17,953 bases of DNA from positions 1 to 17,953 of the forward strand of contig DBMI01000063.1 in assembly GCA_002298165.1 (NCBI GenBank), given 5' to 3'. The translations under genes were made by a program, and so were the position numbers. The notes beneath the pieces are model-generated. The model saw nothing but the letters and a program-made list of their open reading frames with translations. It did not search any database and had not been told where the DNA came from. The DNA is from Desulfarculales bacterium UBA702 (GTDB taxonomy: Bacteria; Desulfobacterota; Syntrophobacteria; Syntrophobacterales; Syntrophobacteraceae). Below, in pieces: positions 6,322 through 14,168 of this stretch (positions are counted from its first letter, which is position 1; each line of letters starts with the position of its first letter).

Positions 6322-7593
6322 TTAGATCGCCTGGCTGATCTTTACCGCACAGAGCTTCCCGCACATACTGCAGCCTTCCCGGTCCTGGGTGATCTGGAGG
6401 CGTTTTTCCACTAATTCGGGGTCTATCGCCTCGCGGATCATTCCTTCCCAGTCGAGGTTCTTGCGGGCGATGGACATCCGCCTGTCCATCTCGAGTGCGC
6501 CGGGCAAGCCCTTGGCGACATCGGCGATATGGGCTGCGATCCGGCTCGCCATAACTCCCTGGTAGACATCGTCTACATTGGGCAGGCCAAGGTGTTCGGC
6601 GGGGGTGACATAGCAGAGATAATCGGCGCCGGCCGCTCCGGCTATAGCTCCTCCGATTGCCGCGGTTATGTGGTCGTAGCCGGCGGCTATATCGGTTGGA
6701 AGGGGGCCGAGGATGTAAAATGGCGCCCCTCCGCATATCTTTTTCTGGAGAAGCATGTTTGCGGCTATCTCATTCAGGGGGACGTGGCCGGGGCCTTCAA
6801 TCATGACCTGGACATTTCTGGCCCTGGCCCTTTTTGCCAGTTCGCCAAGGGTCATGAGTTCTTCCAACTGCGCTCCGTCGGTTGCATCCAGAATGGTGCC
6901 GGGGCGGAAACCATCCCCCAGGCTAAGCGTCACGTCATACTTATATGCGATATCGAGCAGGTCGTCGTAATATTCGTAGAGCGGGTTTTCTTTGTTGTTT
7001 TTGCGCATCCAGTGCATGTGGATGGACCCGCCACGGCTTACCGAAGGCATTATGCGCTCGAAGTGTTCGAGCTTTTTAACCGAAGCCCTGGTCACTCCGC
7101 AATGCACGGTAATATAGTCAAGTCCTTCCGCGCATTGCTTCTCGATTGACCTCAAAAGCTCATCGGAATCCATTTTATCGAGCGGGCGGTGCTTGATTAT
7201 GAGTTCGGCGGCGATCCCGTAAATTGGAACCGATCCGACTATCACCGGCGAATTCTCGAGGTAGAAATGCCGCATCCCCGAAAGATCACCGCCGGTCGAC
7301 AGGTCCATTATCGAATCGGTTTTCGCCCTTACCGCTGCATCGAGTTTCTCTCGCTCGAAATCGAGCGAGCAGCACTCGCCGCTGGTACCCAGATTAGCGT
7401 TTATTTTTGTCTTGAGGTTTTTACCGACTGCCCTGAGTATCGGGAAGGAGTGATTGATGTTTTTGGGCAAAACGGCGAATCCTGCGGCGATCAGATCTCG
7501 AAGCTGCTCCGCGCTTACAGGTTCACCCTCGACGGCCCTTTTCATCTCCTCGGTAACAACACCCGCCCTAGCCATTTCTAGTTGCGTTGCCAT
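6322..7593 (-). CDS. thiC: Phosphomethylpyrimidine synthase ThiC
   Basis: ThiC is a radical SAM enzyme that turns aminoimidazole ribotide into HMP phosphate, the pyrimidine half of thiamin. The 423-residue protein belongs to the short ThiC form common in anaerobes, lacking the N-terminal extension of the E. coli type (about 630 residues). Seen motifs include INANLGTS, DLSTGGDL, GSVPIYG, ITVHCGV, MIEGPGHVPLNEI and the metal/substrate region LGPLPTDIAAGYDHITAAIGG. The C-terminal cluster motif reads CSMCGKLCAVK, i.e. CX2CX3C, one residue tighter than the CX2CX4C of the long form. The ATG at 7593 has GAGG 5 bases upstream. Regulation is by a TPP riboswitch in its leader. The gene follows maeB on the same strand but probably has its own transcript. 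Confidence 0.97.
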   Translation of the reverse strand: MATQLEMARAGVVTEEMKRAVEGEPVSAEQLRDLIAAGFAVLPKNINHSFPILRAVGKNLKTKINANLGTSGECCSLDFEREKLDAAVRAKTDSIMDLSTGGDLSGMRHFYLENSPVIVGSVPIYGIAAELIIKHRPLDKMDSDELLRSIEKQCAEGLDYITVHCGVTRASVKKLEHFERIMPSVSRGGSIHMHWMRKNNKENPLYEYYDDLLDIAYKYDVTLSLGDGFRPGTILDATDGAQLEELMTLGELAKRARARNVQVMIEGPGHVPLNEIAANMLLQKKICGGAPFYILGPLPTDIAAGYDHITAAIGGAIAGAAGADYLCYVTPAEHLGLPNVDDVYQGVMASRIAAHIADVAKGLPGALEMDRRMSIARKNLDWEGMIREAIDPELVEKRLQITQDREGCSMCGKLCAVKISQAI

Positions 7594-7599
7594 GATACC

Positions 7600-7616
7600 C
7601 TCTTTTCAATAAAGAG
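7600..7616 (-). promoter_or_regulatory. Hairpin sequestering the thiC ribosome-binding site
   Basis: A 6-bp stem (ctcttt/aaagag) with a 5-base loop has its 3' arm (on the minus strand) overlapping the AAGAGG Shine-Dalgarno sequence of thiC, a few bases from the ATG. It could modulate translation as part of the riboswitch response. The stem is AU-rich and weak. Confidence 0.4.
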
Positions 7617-7653
7617 ATTCTTGCCAACTGAGACAGAAAGGACCCCGGAAATG

Positions 7654-7686
7654 CTGAAGGCCGTTTTCGGGGAAAACGGCCTTCAG
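7654..7686 (-). terminator. 15-bp hairpin downstream of the TPP aptamer (expression platform candidate)
   Basis: A perfect 15-bp stem (ctgaaggccgttttc and complement) closed by a 3-base loop begins 16 bases after the 3' end of the TPP aptamer and ends about 60 bases before the thiC ATG. Its place fits a terminator of the riboswitch expression platform. However, the bases after it on the minus strand (CATTTCC) do not form a good U-tract, so it may act another way. Confidence 0.6.
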
Positions 7687-7702
7687 TGGATGTGTATGTT
7701 CC

Positions 7703-7784
7703 AGCCGATTCCTCCGCCAGCATTAACTGGGTCAGGTTCCAAGGGTATTATCTCAGCTCCGGATCGCGGGAGCACCCCCCGGCT
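7703..7784 (-). promoter_or_regulatory. TPP riboswitch (THI element)
   Basis: The thi-box consensus is complete on the minus strand. P1 closes AGCCG (7780-7784) with CGGCT (7703-7707). Between lie GGGTGC (7772-7777), CTGAGA (7751-7756), ACCC (7743-7746), GAACCTGA (7732-7739), the P4/P5 arm CCAG...CTGG (7717-7730) and GCGGAGGAA (7709-7717). The element binds thiamin pyrophosphate and represses the downstream gene, here thiC. It lies in the maeB-thiC gap, starting 85 bases after the maeB stop, so thiC should have a promoter in that short stretch. I see no near-consensus promoter there. Confidence 0.97.
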
Positions 7785-7868
7785 TATTTACAATCTGTCA
7801 AACAGCGAAACCTTATTTCGCACTCACAGTATCGTAAAAATTCAGCAAAGGCAACAACTCATAACAAC

Positions 7869-10163
7869 TCATAAAGAACCGGTGCCCAGCCGTTCGACAA
7901 GAAGGCATTTTTTGTGCTCCTGGGCGTCTATCACGGCAAGCGAGGTAGTGTTCACGATATCCTCGACGTCGCAGTTGCGCTGCAGAACGTGGATGGCCTC
8001 GCTGGTTCCCATGAGGATAGGGCCGATGGCCTTAGCCCCTCCAACCCTGGCCATGAGCTTGAAAGCAATATTGCCGGCCTCAAGAGACGGGAAGATAAGC
8101 ACGTTTGCAGGTTTTCTCAGAGTATTGAAATCGTATACCCCGTTCAGAATTTCGCCAACCACCGCGGTATCGGCCTGCATCTCGCCGTCTATGACTATGT
8201 CCGGGCGGCGCTCCTTTACGATCTTGGTTGCTTTGGCCATCTTTTCGGCGCGCGGATGGCGAGTGCTCCCGAAATTGCTGAAAGACAACATGGCAACCCG
8301 CGGCTCTACATCGAGCTGTCGGACAGTATCGGCGGTGACTATGGCAATTTCGGCCAACTGCTCGGCTGTTGGATCTATATTTACCGTCGTGTCCGCAAAA
8401 AAGAGGAGATCTTTTTGGAAAACCATCATGTAAACGCCGGCTATCACAGAAGTGCCCCTGCACAGCGGAACAGTCTGGAGTGCGGGCCGAATTGTATCGG
8501 GATAGTGCTGGTTAACCCCGCCGATAAGTCCATCCGCATCTCCCATCCTTACCATCATGGCCCCGAAATAATTCGAGTCGTTTTTCAGAATTTTTTTCGC
8601 CTCCTGGCGCGTGATGCCCTTACGACAGCGCAGGCGGTAAAGCTCGAAAGCATAGTCGTCCAGCCGTTCGTACTTGGCCGGATCGACCACTGTTACGCCC
8701 TTGAGGTCAAGATTAAGTTCTGTCGCTTTTCTTTTTATAACTATACGGTTACCAAGCAGGATCGGTTTGGCGATTCCCTCATCCATGATGGTTTGGCAGG
8801 CCCGCAAAATCTTGGGCTCGGTGCCTTCAAGGAAAACGATGCGTTTTGGATTTCGCTGGGCCTTGTGGATAATCCGGCGCATGACTTCCTGGGACCTTCC
8901 CAGACGCCCTTCCAGATTGTCCCTGTATTGATCCCAATTCATTATGGGCTTTCTCGCCACTCCCGATTCAACCGCTGCCCTCGCCACCGCCTGTGCTTCC
9001 CAGATCAGCACGCGTGGGTCGAAAGGCTTGGGAATGATATAGTTTGGCCCGAAAGATATGGTTTCCATGCCGTACGCCTTGAGCACGGAATCGGGAACGT
9101 CTTCCTTGGCCAGTTCGGCGAGAGCGTACACCGCCGCAATTTTCATTTCGTCGTTTATTGCCGTTGCGCTTACATCCAAGGCGCCCCGAAAAATAAAGGG
9201 AAAGCCCAGAACGTTATTGACCTGGTTTGGATAATCGGAGCGGCCGGTTGCGACAATGATATCGTCCCGTGCGCTTTTGGCGTCGGGATAGTTTATCTCG
9301 GAGTCGGGATTGGCCATGGCAAAAACTATTGGTCGATCAGCCATGCTCCTCACCATCTCCCTGGAAACCAGACCGGCGGTAGAGACTCCCGCGAACACGT
9401 CGGCGTCCCTGATCACGTCGGACAGGCTCTTTGGCTCTTCGCCGTTTGCGAAAAACTCCTTGTAAGGGTTCATCCCATCTTCACGACCATGATAGACCAG
9501 GCCCTTCGAATCAACCAGGAACAGATTTTCTTTCTTTACCCCGAGTTTCAGATACAGGGTCGCGCAAGCGATTCCGGCCGCACCGGCACCAGAGAATACA
9601 ACCTTGATCTGATCGATTTTCTTGTCCTGCAGCTCCAGCGCATTTAAAAGAGCCGCCCCCGAGATTATGGCGGTACCGTGCTGGTCGTCATGGAAGACGG
9701 GGATCTTCATGACTTTTTTCAATTGCTCCTCGATGTAAAAACACTCCGGAGCGCGGATATCTTCGAGGTTTATGCCGCCGAATGTGGGTTCGAGGAGCTT
9801 AACGGCGCTTATGATTTCATCGGGGTCCTTGCTGTCAAGTTCAATGTCGAATACATCTATATCGGCGAACCTCTTGAACAGGACCGCCTTTCCCTCCATG
9901 ACGGGCTTTGCAGCCAAGGGGCCGATATTGCCAAGGCCCAGAACAGCCGTACCGTTTGTGATCACTGCGACAAGGTTGCCCCTCGTAGTGTAATCGAAAA
10001 CCCTGTCAGGAAATTTTTCGATCTCTCTGCACGGCTCGGCAACCCCCGGCGTATAGGCAAGGCTGAGGTCCCTTTGAGTAATACAAGGCTTAGAGGATTT
10101 GACTTCTATTTTTCCCGCGCGACCATCGCTGTGATAATTCAGCGCATCCGTAGTGCGTATCAT
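7869..10163 (-). CDS. maeB: NADP-dependent malic enzyme with C-terminal phosphotransacetylase-like domain
   Basis: This enzyme decarboxylates malate to pyruvate with NAD(P)+ and Mg2+ or Mn2+. The 764-residue protein is the large MaeB type. The N-terminal malic half (about 1-410) has the catalytic Tyr in YTPGVAEP (Tyr37), the region LAAKPVMEGKAVLFKRFADID with Lys92, the metal ligands in GGINLEDIRAPE, the motif FHDDQHGTA (157-165) and a GAGAAG nucleotide loop (192-197). The C-terminal half (about 430-755) is a phosphotransacetylase/phosphotransbutyrylase-like domain. In other MaeB proteins that domain is regulatory, responding to acetyl-CoA, rather than an active acyltransferase. The ATG at 10163 has AGGAG 6 bases upstream. 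A candidate promoter lies about 216 bases upstream. The next gene on the strand is thiC, separated by a riboswitch, so maeB is probably monocistronic. Confidence 0.96.
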   Translation of the reverse strand: MIRTTDALNYHSDGRAGKIEVKSSKPCITQRDLSLAYTPGVAEPCREIEKFPDRVFDYTTRGNLVAVITNGTAVLGLGNIGPLAAKPVMEGKAVLFKRFADIDVFDIELDSKDPDEIISAVKLLEPTFGGINLEDIRAPECFYIEEQLKKVMKIPVFHDDQHGTAIISGAALLNALELQDKKIDQIKVVFSGAGAAGIACATLYLKLGVKKENLFLVDSKGLVYHGREDGMNPYKEFFANGEEPKSLSDVIRDADVFAGVSTAGLVSREMVRSMADRPIVFAMANPDSEINYPDAKSARDDIIVATGRSDYPNQVNNVLGFPFIFRGALDVSATAINDEMKIAAVYALAELAKEDVPDSVLKAYGMETISFGPNYIIPKPFDPRVLIWEAQAVARAAVESGVARKPIMNWDQYRDNLEGRLGRSQEVMRRIIHKAQRNPKRIVFLEGTEPKILRACQTIMDEGIAKPILLGNRIVIKRKATELNLDLKGVTVVDPAKYERLDDYAFELYRLRCRKGITRQEAKKILKNDSNYFGAMMVRMGDADGLIGGVNQHYPDTIRPALQTVPLCRGTSVIAGVYMMVFQKDLLFFADTTVNIDPTAEQLAEIAIVTADTVRQLDVEPRVAMLSFSNFGSTRHPRAEKMAKATKIVKERRPDIVIDGEMQADTAVVGEILNGVYDFNTLRKPANVLIFPSLEAGNIAFKLMARVGGAKAIGPILMGTSEAIHVLQRNCDVEDIVNTTSLAVIDAQEHKKCLLVERLGTGSL

Positions 10164-10568
10164 TTACCGCTCCTGATTTGAAAAAGGAAACCGGCCCAAA
10201 AACCGCCGGCCTTTGCCAGGCTATATGCCCAATTCACAAAATCGCCCGCTCCTGACCCTGGATAAAACACTTTGCCACATTCTGGTTTACGGATAGAGGT
10301 TTATGGATCTTTAACAAAACTCAAGAGGGGATTAATGCAAAACCTCCATCTTCCGGATGCACGAGCGTAGCATCGTGGATTATAACTGAAAAATCGAATG
10401 GTTGGAATAACGAGAGAAAGAATGGCGTTTTAAGTTAAAAATAGCCGGTATGTTCGTGCGAATTTGTGATGCTTGTTAGAGGCAATGAGTGGGAATGCGC
10501 CGCTTCAATTAGGGCATTCCCTACAATTTTGCTTTAGCCTTTACTCAATGATTATTCGGGCAACAGTC
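10164..10568. other. Intergenic region between trpS and maeB
   Basis: This 405-base gap lies between the end of trpS and the start of maeB on the same strand. It holds a candidate maeB promoter (10379-10407) and a maeB leader of about 200 bases. The leader includes a small ccggc/gccgg hairpin at 10191-10209, just upstream of the maeB ribosome-binding site, and an imperfect hairpin near 10360-10377. No recognisable riboswitch class or small gene was seen, and no clear trpS terminator. Confidence 0.5.
10379..10407 (-). promoter_or_regulatory. Candidate sigma-70 promoter for maeB
   Basis: On the minus strand a TTCCAA box (10402-10407) is separated by 17 bases from a perfect TATAAT (10379-10384). 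The -35 match is only partial. It points toward maeB, whose start is about 216 bases downstream, giving a long leader. Position and spacing support it, but there is no direct evidence of use. Confidence 0.45.
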
Positions 10569-11639
10569 TCAGCCTTGCCCGCCGCCTTTGGGCACCAAAT
10601 CTTTCCAAACTCGATCAAAGCCCATTTTATGGTGAACTTCGCGCATTGTTTCGGCTGCGATTTGCCGGACCTTTAGAGTGCCGTTCCATATGATTTCGTC
10701 AATAAGCCCAGGCCTGTTCGAAAAAAAATCGGCCCTTTCGCGAACTGGGGATAGAAAGCGCTCCAGAGCGTCTGCGAGCCTGTCCTTTACCTCCCTGTCC
10801 CCTACTTTGCCTGCTCTGTAGCGCGCCTCAAGCTCTTCAATTTCCCCCCTGTTGTCGTTAAAAATCTGGTGATATATGAAAACCGGGTTGCCCTCGACCT
10901 TTCCCGGAATATCCGGATGTATCCGCTTCGGGTCGGTGAACATGGAACCAACCTTTGCCCTCACGGTCTTTTCATCATCGCTTAAGTAGATGGCGTTTCC
11001 GGCCGATTTTGACATCTTGCCGCGATTGTCCGTACCCACCAGGGCCGGGATATCGCTTAGAAGAGGTTCGGGCTCCTCAAAGACTTCTCCGTAGGTGTTG
11101 TTGAAATGTCGGGCAATCTCGCGGGTTATCTCGACGTGCGCCAAATTGTCCCTGCCGACCGGCACGAGTTGAGCTTTGGCGAGCAGAATATCGGCGGCCT
11201 GGAGGACCGGGTATCCAAGCAGGCCAAGCGGGAATGACTCTTCTTCGATATTCGCGGCCCCAGCCATCTGCTTCAGGCTCGGCAGCCGCAAAAGACGATT
11301 TACCGTCACGAGGTTCTGAAGGATCGTGTTGAGCTGAAAAGTCTCGGCAACGGCCGATTGGAGGTAAATCGTGGTCTTTTCGTAATCGATACCGGCGGCC
11401 AGGTAATCGAGCACCAGGCCGCGCGCATTCGAGAGGACCTCCCTGATGTCGTTTCGGCTCCTTTTTGTAGTCAGCATGTGCAGATCAGCAATAATCAGAA
11501 TCGTCTCATATTCATGCTGGAGACGTACGCGGTTTTGGATGCTTCCCACCCAGTGGCCCAAGTGCAACCGCCCTGTCGGGCGATCCCCCGTGAGAATTCG
11601 TCTGCGTCTGGATTGTTCCCGATTAGCAGTTTCGGGCAT
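10569..11639 (-). CDS. trpS: Tryptophan--tRNA ligase
   Basis: This class I aminoacyl-tRNA synthetase charges tRNA-Trp with tryptophan in the cytoplasm. From the chosen start it is 356 residues, close to the usual 330-350. The HIGH-type motif appears as HLGH at 26-29 within GDRPTGRLHLGHWVGS, and KMSKS is at 208-212 within DNRGKMSKSAGN. The ATP/tryptophan pocket elements YPVLQAADILL and VGRDNLAHVE are also present. The frame extends 18 codons further upstream, but the ATG at 11639 is favoured: GGAG lies 7 bases upstream and the extra residues are not typical. The neighbour upstream on the strand is a Cys-rich 72-residue protein, 188 bases away, so trpS may have its own promoter. No T-box or other tryptophan leader element was recognised. 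Confidence 0.96.
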   Translation of the reverse strand: MPETANREQSRRRRILTGDRPTGRLHLGHWVGSIQNRVRLQHEYETILIIADLHMLTTKRSRNDIREVLSNARGLVLDYLAAGIDYEKTTIYLQSAVAETFQLNTILQNLVTVNRLLRLPSLKQMAGAANIEEESFPLGLLGYPVLQAADILLAKAQLVPVGRDNLAHVEITREIARHFNNTYGEVFEEPEPLLSDIPALVGTDNRGKMSKSAGNAIYLSDDEKTVRAKVGSMFTDPKRIHPDIPGKVEGNPVFIYHQIFNDNRGEIEELEARYRAGKVGDREVKDRLADALERFLSPVRERADFFSNRPGLIDEIIWNGTLKVRQIAAETMREVHHKMGFDRVWKDLVPKGGGQG

Positions 11640-11827
11640 TTTCCTTCTCCGATAAGCGGCCAAACCGGCACCTCGGCAGTTATTTCTCATCAAATTTTAA
11701 GAATCAGGCGGGTAGTTTAAAAGAGGGGAACAGCATGTACGTTATGGTGCGCCGGAGGTCCAAGGCTGGTCCGGTCTTGCTTGTCTGGTGGGAAATCTTG
11801 GGATCCGAACTGAAGAACGCCGACAAT

Positions 11828-12046
11828 CTATCCGATGCAAATCTGCCGATATTTGCACGTTCTCTGATCGCAAAATCCCGCTGATTTTCCAAAGCAGTCA
11901 AAATTGCCTTCACGGGCCTGCTGCCTGCGGTAAATAGGCGTCAGAGCTTCCTTGAGGCAATCCAGACAAAGCCCGTGTGAGTACCCGTCATTTTCAGGGT
12001 TCCCAGCGCCCCATGTTTTGCCGCATTTTATGCATTGGTACATCAT
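11828..12046 (-). CDS. Small Cys-rich protein with two four-cysteine sets, function unknown
   Basis: A 72-residue protein with eight cysteines in two sets. The first is a CX2C...CX2C knuckle (Cys5, Cys8, Cys27, Cys30), as in zinc-ribbon or rubredoxin-like folds. The second is CX7CX4CX5C (Cys51, Cys59, Cys64, Cys70) within NFDCFGKSAGFCDQRTCKY. Metal binding (zinc or iron-sulfur) is a fair inference. It resembles small conserved proteins of deltaproteobacteria, but I cannot name a function. The frame opens 17 codons earlier, yet the ATG at 12046 has AGGA 7 bases upstream and puts the first knuckle close to the N-terminus, so it is chosen. A Met-Met start makes 12043 an equal alternative. It has no close operon partner. 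Confidence 0.75.
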   Translation of the reverse strand: MMYQCIKCGKTWGAGNPENDGYSHGLCLDCLKEALTPIYRRQQAREGNFDCFGKSAGFCDQRTCKYRQICIG

Positions 12047-12560
12047 AAAACATTCCTGGTTCGTTAGCTTCCGATCACCTGGATGATTTTTAGGCAATTC
12101 CCGTGCCGGAAATCATCCGCGGGAAGTCTCCCTCGCTACAGCTTTACCCGAACAACCCGAACCGAAGCAGGGTTTAATGTGTGCCGCAAGCTACTCTTCT
12201 GGCCCACTCTTTTCGCCGGATTGCTGTCTTTGAAGAAGAAATCGGCACTTTTGGTCAAAAGGATTAGCCCCATCGAGGTGATCGGAAAGTAACCAGATGC
12301 TCTATTTCTTTATACCTGGCGTTAAAATAGGCGCGTACAGGCTAAATGTAAATATAAATGGTTGAAACTTTATTTAGCCCTTCATACCGAGGACTTTTTT
12401 CAGTAATTTCCGGCTCTTCGGAAACCAGGTTTGCGCTCCTGGCGGTGTTTTTGTTGGTGTTTCTACCTAATGCACCCGTTTACGCTTTTATATGATGGTT
12501 AATGATCCTGCATTAAGTAGGGAAAAAAGGGTAAAACACCTTATAAAAAGAGCAAAATTG
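12047..12560. other. Intergenic region with no supported gene
   Basis: This 514-base gap lies between the Cys-rich gene and the phosphodiester glycosidase gene, both on the minus strand. No frame in it has recognisable content; the 69-codon frame near 12083-12292 has the composition of chance. The middle is AT-rich, with an 8-bp inverted repeat, ggctaaat (12340-12347) and atttagcc (12372-12379), 24 bases apart. A weak terminator candidate lies at 12523-12542. Promoters for the Cys-rich gene must lie here, but none is close to consensus. Confidence 0.5.
12523..12542 (-). terminator. Weak intrinsic terminator candidate after the phosphodiester glycosidase gene
   Basis: On the minus strand, AAGGT, a short loop and ACCCTT form a small imperfect stem directly followed by a run of six T. 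It lies about 20 bases after the stop codon at 12561. The stem is short, so the call is weak, though place and U-tract fit. Confidence 0.3.
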
Positions 12561-13418
12561 CTAACCGCTGGTTTGTAAGTTCCTTGTTATTCCGATAACA
12601 TTGGGAATCGGTAGCGAGAACTGTAGAACCTTGTTCTCCTCAAACCCTTCCCATACTCCATTTAGCTCCAGATTCATATGAGGAGTGGAAAGATAAAGTG
12701 AGGCCTGCGGGCCGCCCTCCAGATACATTGCACTTTTAAGCGACAGGGGGAGAGAAAGTATGATTTCAATAAGATCATGCACTGAACGAGGCGCTCTGCT
12801 GAAGATGAACAGTATATTTCCGGCGGAATCCATTCCTATTGCAAGGGTGCTCCACTTTGAAGACTGTCGTGTCCAGACATTTTGTCCATCACAAGAAATC
12901 ATTCTTATACTTTGCACAAATGATTGATATTTTTGACGCAATAAATCAAAATCGTGGCATTCCCTGTCAATAATCTGTACCCCGGGGACCCCCTCATCCA
13001 CTGGATTGAATGCCAGAATGGAATTGGCCCTGCCGAGTTTTGGATTATTCACGTGCTTGAAATTTTTCATGAATCCTACACTGGTCAAGCCGTCTTCCTG
13101 GAACATCCCGGCATTTGCCGCAAGGACGAGTTTGTGCTTATCACACCACTCCCTGGTTGTGAGCTTCTCTTTGCCCAGTTCGGAGGCACAAAGGAGCCTT
13201 AGCGAAAATTCTTTTGGATCAATTTTAACAACTGTTATGGAAAAAGACTGGACGCGGCCTTTGGTCTCGGATTGAAATTCAGCGACCGAGAGGCCCTTAT
13301 CGGCTTCCCTCCAGGGATTGACCACACCAGGCGAGGAATGAGGGAAAAGAAATAGGACGGCAATGCCGAATATGACGAGCAGAAAGGGAACAGTTTTCGC
13401 CATTGGAGACATTTGCAT
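12561..13418 (-). CDS. Phosphodiester glycosidase family protein (NAGPA-like), membrane-anchored or exported
   Basis: This 285-residue protein matches the NAGPA/phosphodiester glycosidase family, whose animal member uncovers mannose-6-phosphate by removing GlcNAc. Bacterial members, such as YigE-type DUF2233 proteins, have mostly unknown substrates in the envelope. Seen motifs are NAGMFQEDGLTSVGF (102-116), the EGGPQASLY strand (234-242) and the closing PIPNVIGI (270-277). A hydrophobic segment at about residues 8-26 is a signal peptide or anchor, placing the domain outside the cytoplasm. The start is uncertain: ATG at 13418 or 13403 puts the anchor at the N-terminus, while the ATG at 13493 adds 25 residues of unlikely composition. 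None has a good ribosome-binding site. It stands alone, without sugar-metabolism neighbours. Family is likely; substrate is unknown. Confidence 0.85.
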   Translation of the reverse strand: MQMSPMAKTVPFLLVIFGIAVLFLFPHSSPGVVNPWREADKGLSVAEFQSETKGRVQSFSITVVKIDPKEFSLRLLCASELGKEKLTTREWCDKHKLVLAANAGMFQEDGLTSVGFMKNFKHVNNPKLGRANSILAFNPVDEGVPGVQIIDRECHDFDLLRQKYQSFVQSIRMISCDGQNVWTRQSSKWSTLAIGMDSAGNILFIFSRAPRSVHDLIEIILSLPLSLKSAMYLEGGPQASLYLSTPHMNLELNGVWEGFEENKVLQFSLPIPNVIGITRNLQTSG

Positions 13419-13643
13419 GGTATGACAGACAACCTGGCTTTCCCATACGCGTCTCAGCGGCACTAACAGTCCGTGGTGAAATCGCGCATGCATGGGCCTC
13501 GAAATCGGGGCGAACAGGGCGGAACCCGGTGTGCTTAACTGGAAAGTAACTTCCTGGCGATTATCCCCGCACAGCTATTTTGCAATCTGCCGGGGAATCA
13601 GTAAAGAAGTTTTTTGCACTCGAGAATCGGGCCGGCAGGCGGG

Positions 13644-14168
13644 CTATGAAAGCCCCTCGATTTGGGCCGCGAGGTTTTTCCGGAATTTTTCATGCAACAC
13701 CGTTTGTGCTTTCGCAAGTTCCTCATCGGCGGAAAGGTTGGGAATAACCGCGGTACCGGTAATCCCGGATCTTCTTAATTCTTCCAGAATATCATCCGAT
13801 GCTCGGGCGGAAAGGAGATCGGCCTGCTCTTCGTAATTTTTCAAAAGAGCCTCCAGGCCCGAGATATTCTTTTCGCACCCCAGCCGCAGTAATCTGAGCA
13901 GAGGGGCATTATCTTCACCTGGGCTGATTCGCTTTGCGATTTCCTCAACAGCCAAAGCCATGCCGGGATTTTCAAAATCTTTTTCCAGCCGGCTCAGCGC
14001 CTCTTGGAAACGATCCACATCCAGCTCAGATTGAAGGTACTTCTGAATAAGCCTGTTCACACCGCCCCTGAATTCGCCGGTCCGCTGCTCCAGCCTTTCT
14101 TCATCACTCATGGTGAGGTTTCGCGTCCTCTCCATAATTAGTTCCATGGTGCTCTTTATTTCAGCCAT
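13644..14168 (-). CDS. Coiled-coil protein of unknown function next to der
   Basis: A 174-residue protein, highly charged and mostly helical by composition, with no signal peptide or membrane segment. Its N-terminus (MAEIKSTMELIMERTRNLTMSDEER) has heptad-like spacing, and further helices follow around DVDRFQEALSRLEKDFE and NISGLEALLKNYEEQADLL, suggesting coiled-coil or helical-bundle structure. I recognise the N-terminal pattern from deltaproteobacterial hypothetical proteins but no function. The ATG at 14168 has GGA 7 bases upstream and is preferred over the frame opening 12 codons earlier (14204). It lies 165 bases downstream of der on the same strand and could be co-transcribed with it. 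Any link to ribosome assembly would be speculation. Confidence 0.75.
   Translation of the reverse strand: MAEIKSTMELIMERTRNLTMSDEERLEQRTGEFRGGVNRLIQKYLQSELDVDRFQEALSRLEKDFENPGMALAVEEIAKRISPGEDNAPLLRLLRLGCEKNISGLEALLKNYEEQADLLSARASDDILEELRRSGITGTAVIPNLSADEELAKAQTVLHEKFRKNLAAQIEGLS

Noticed and set aside
7914..9647. 577-codon plus-strand open frame opposite maeB
   Set aside because: It lies wholly antisense to a clear malic enzyme with all motifs intact. Its product has no recognisable domain, and long antisense frames are expected in GC-rich coding DNA.
12083..12292. 69-codon plus-strand frame in the gap upstream of the Cys-rich gene
   Set aside because: Its composition is not protein-like, it has no ribosome-binding site and no recognisable motif.
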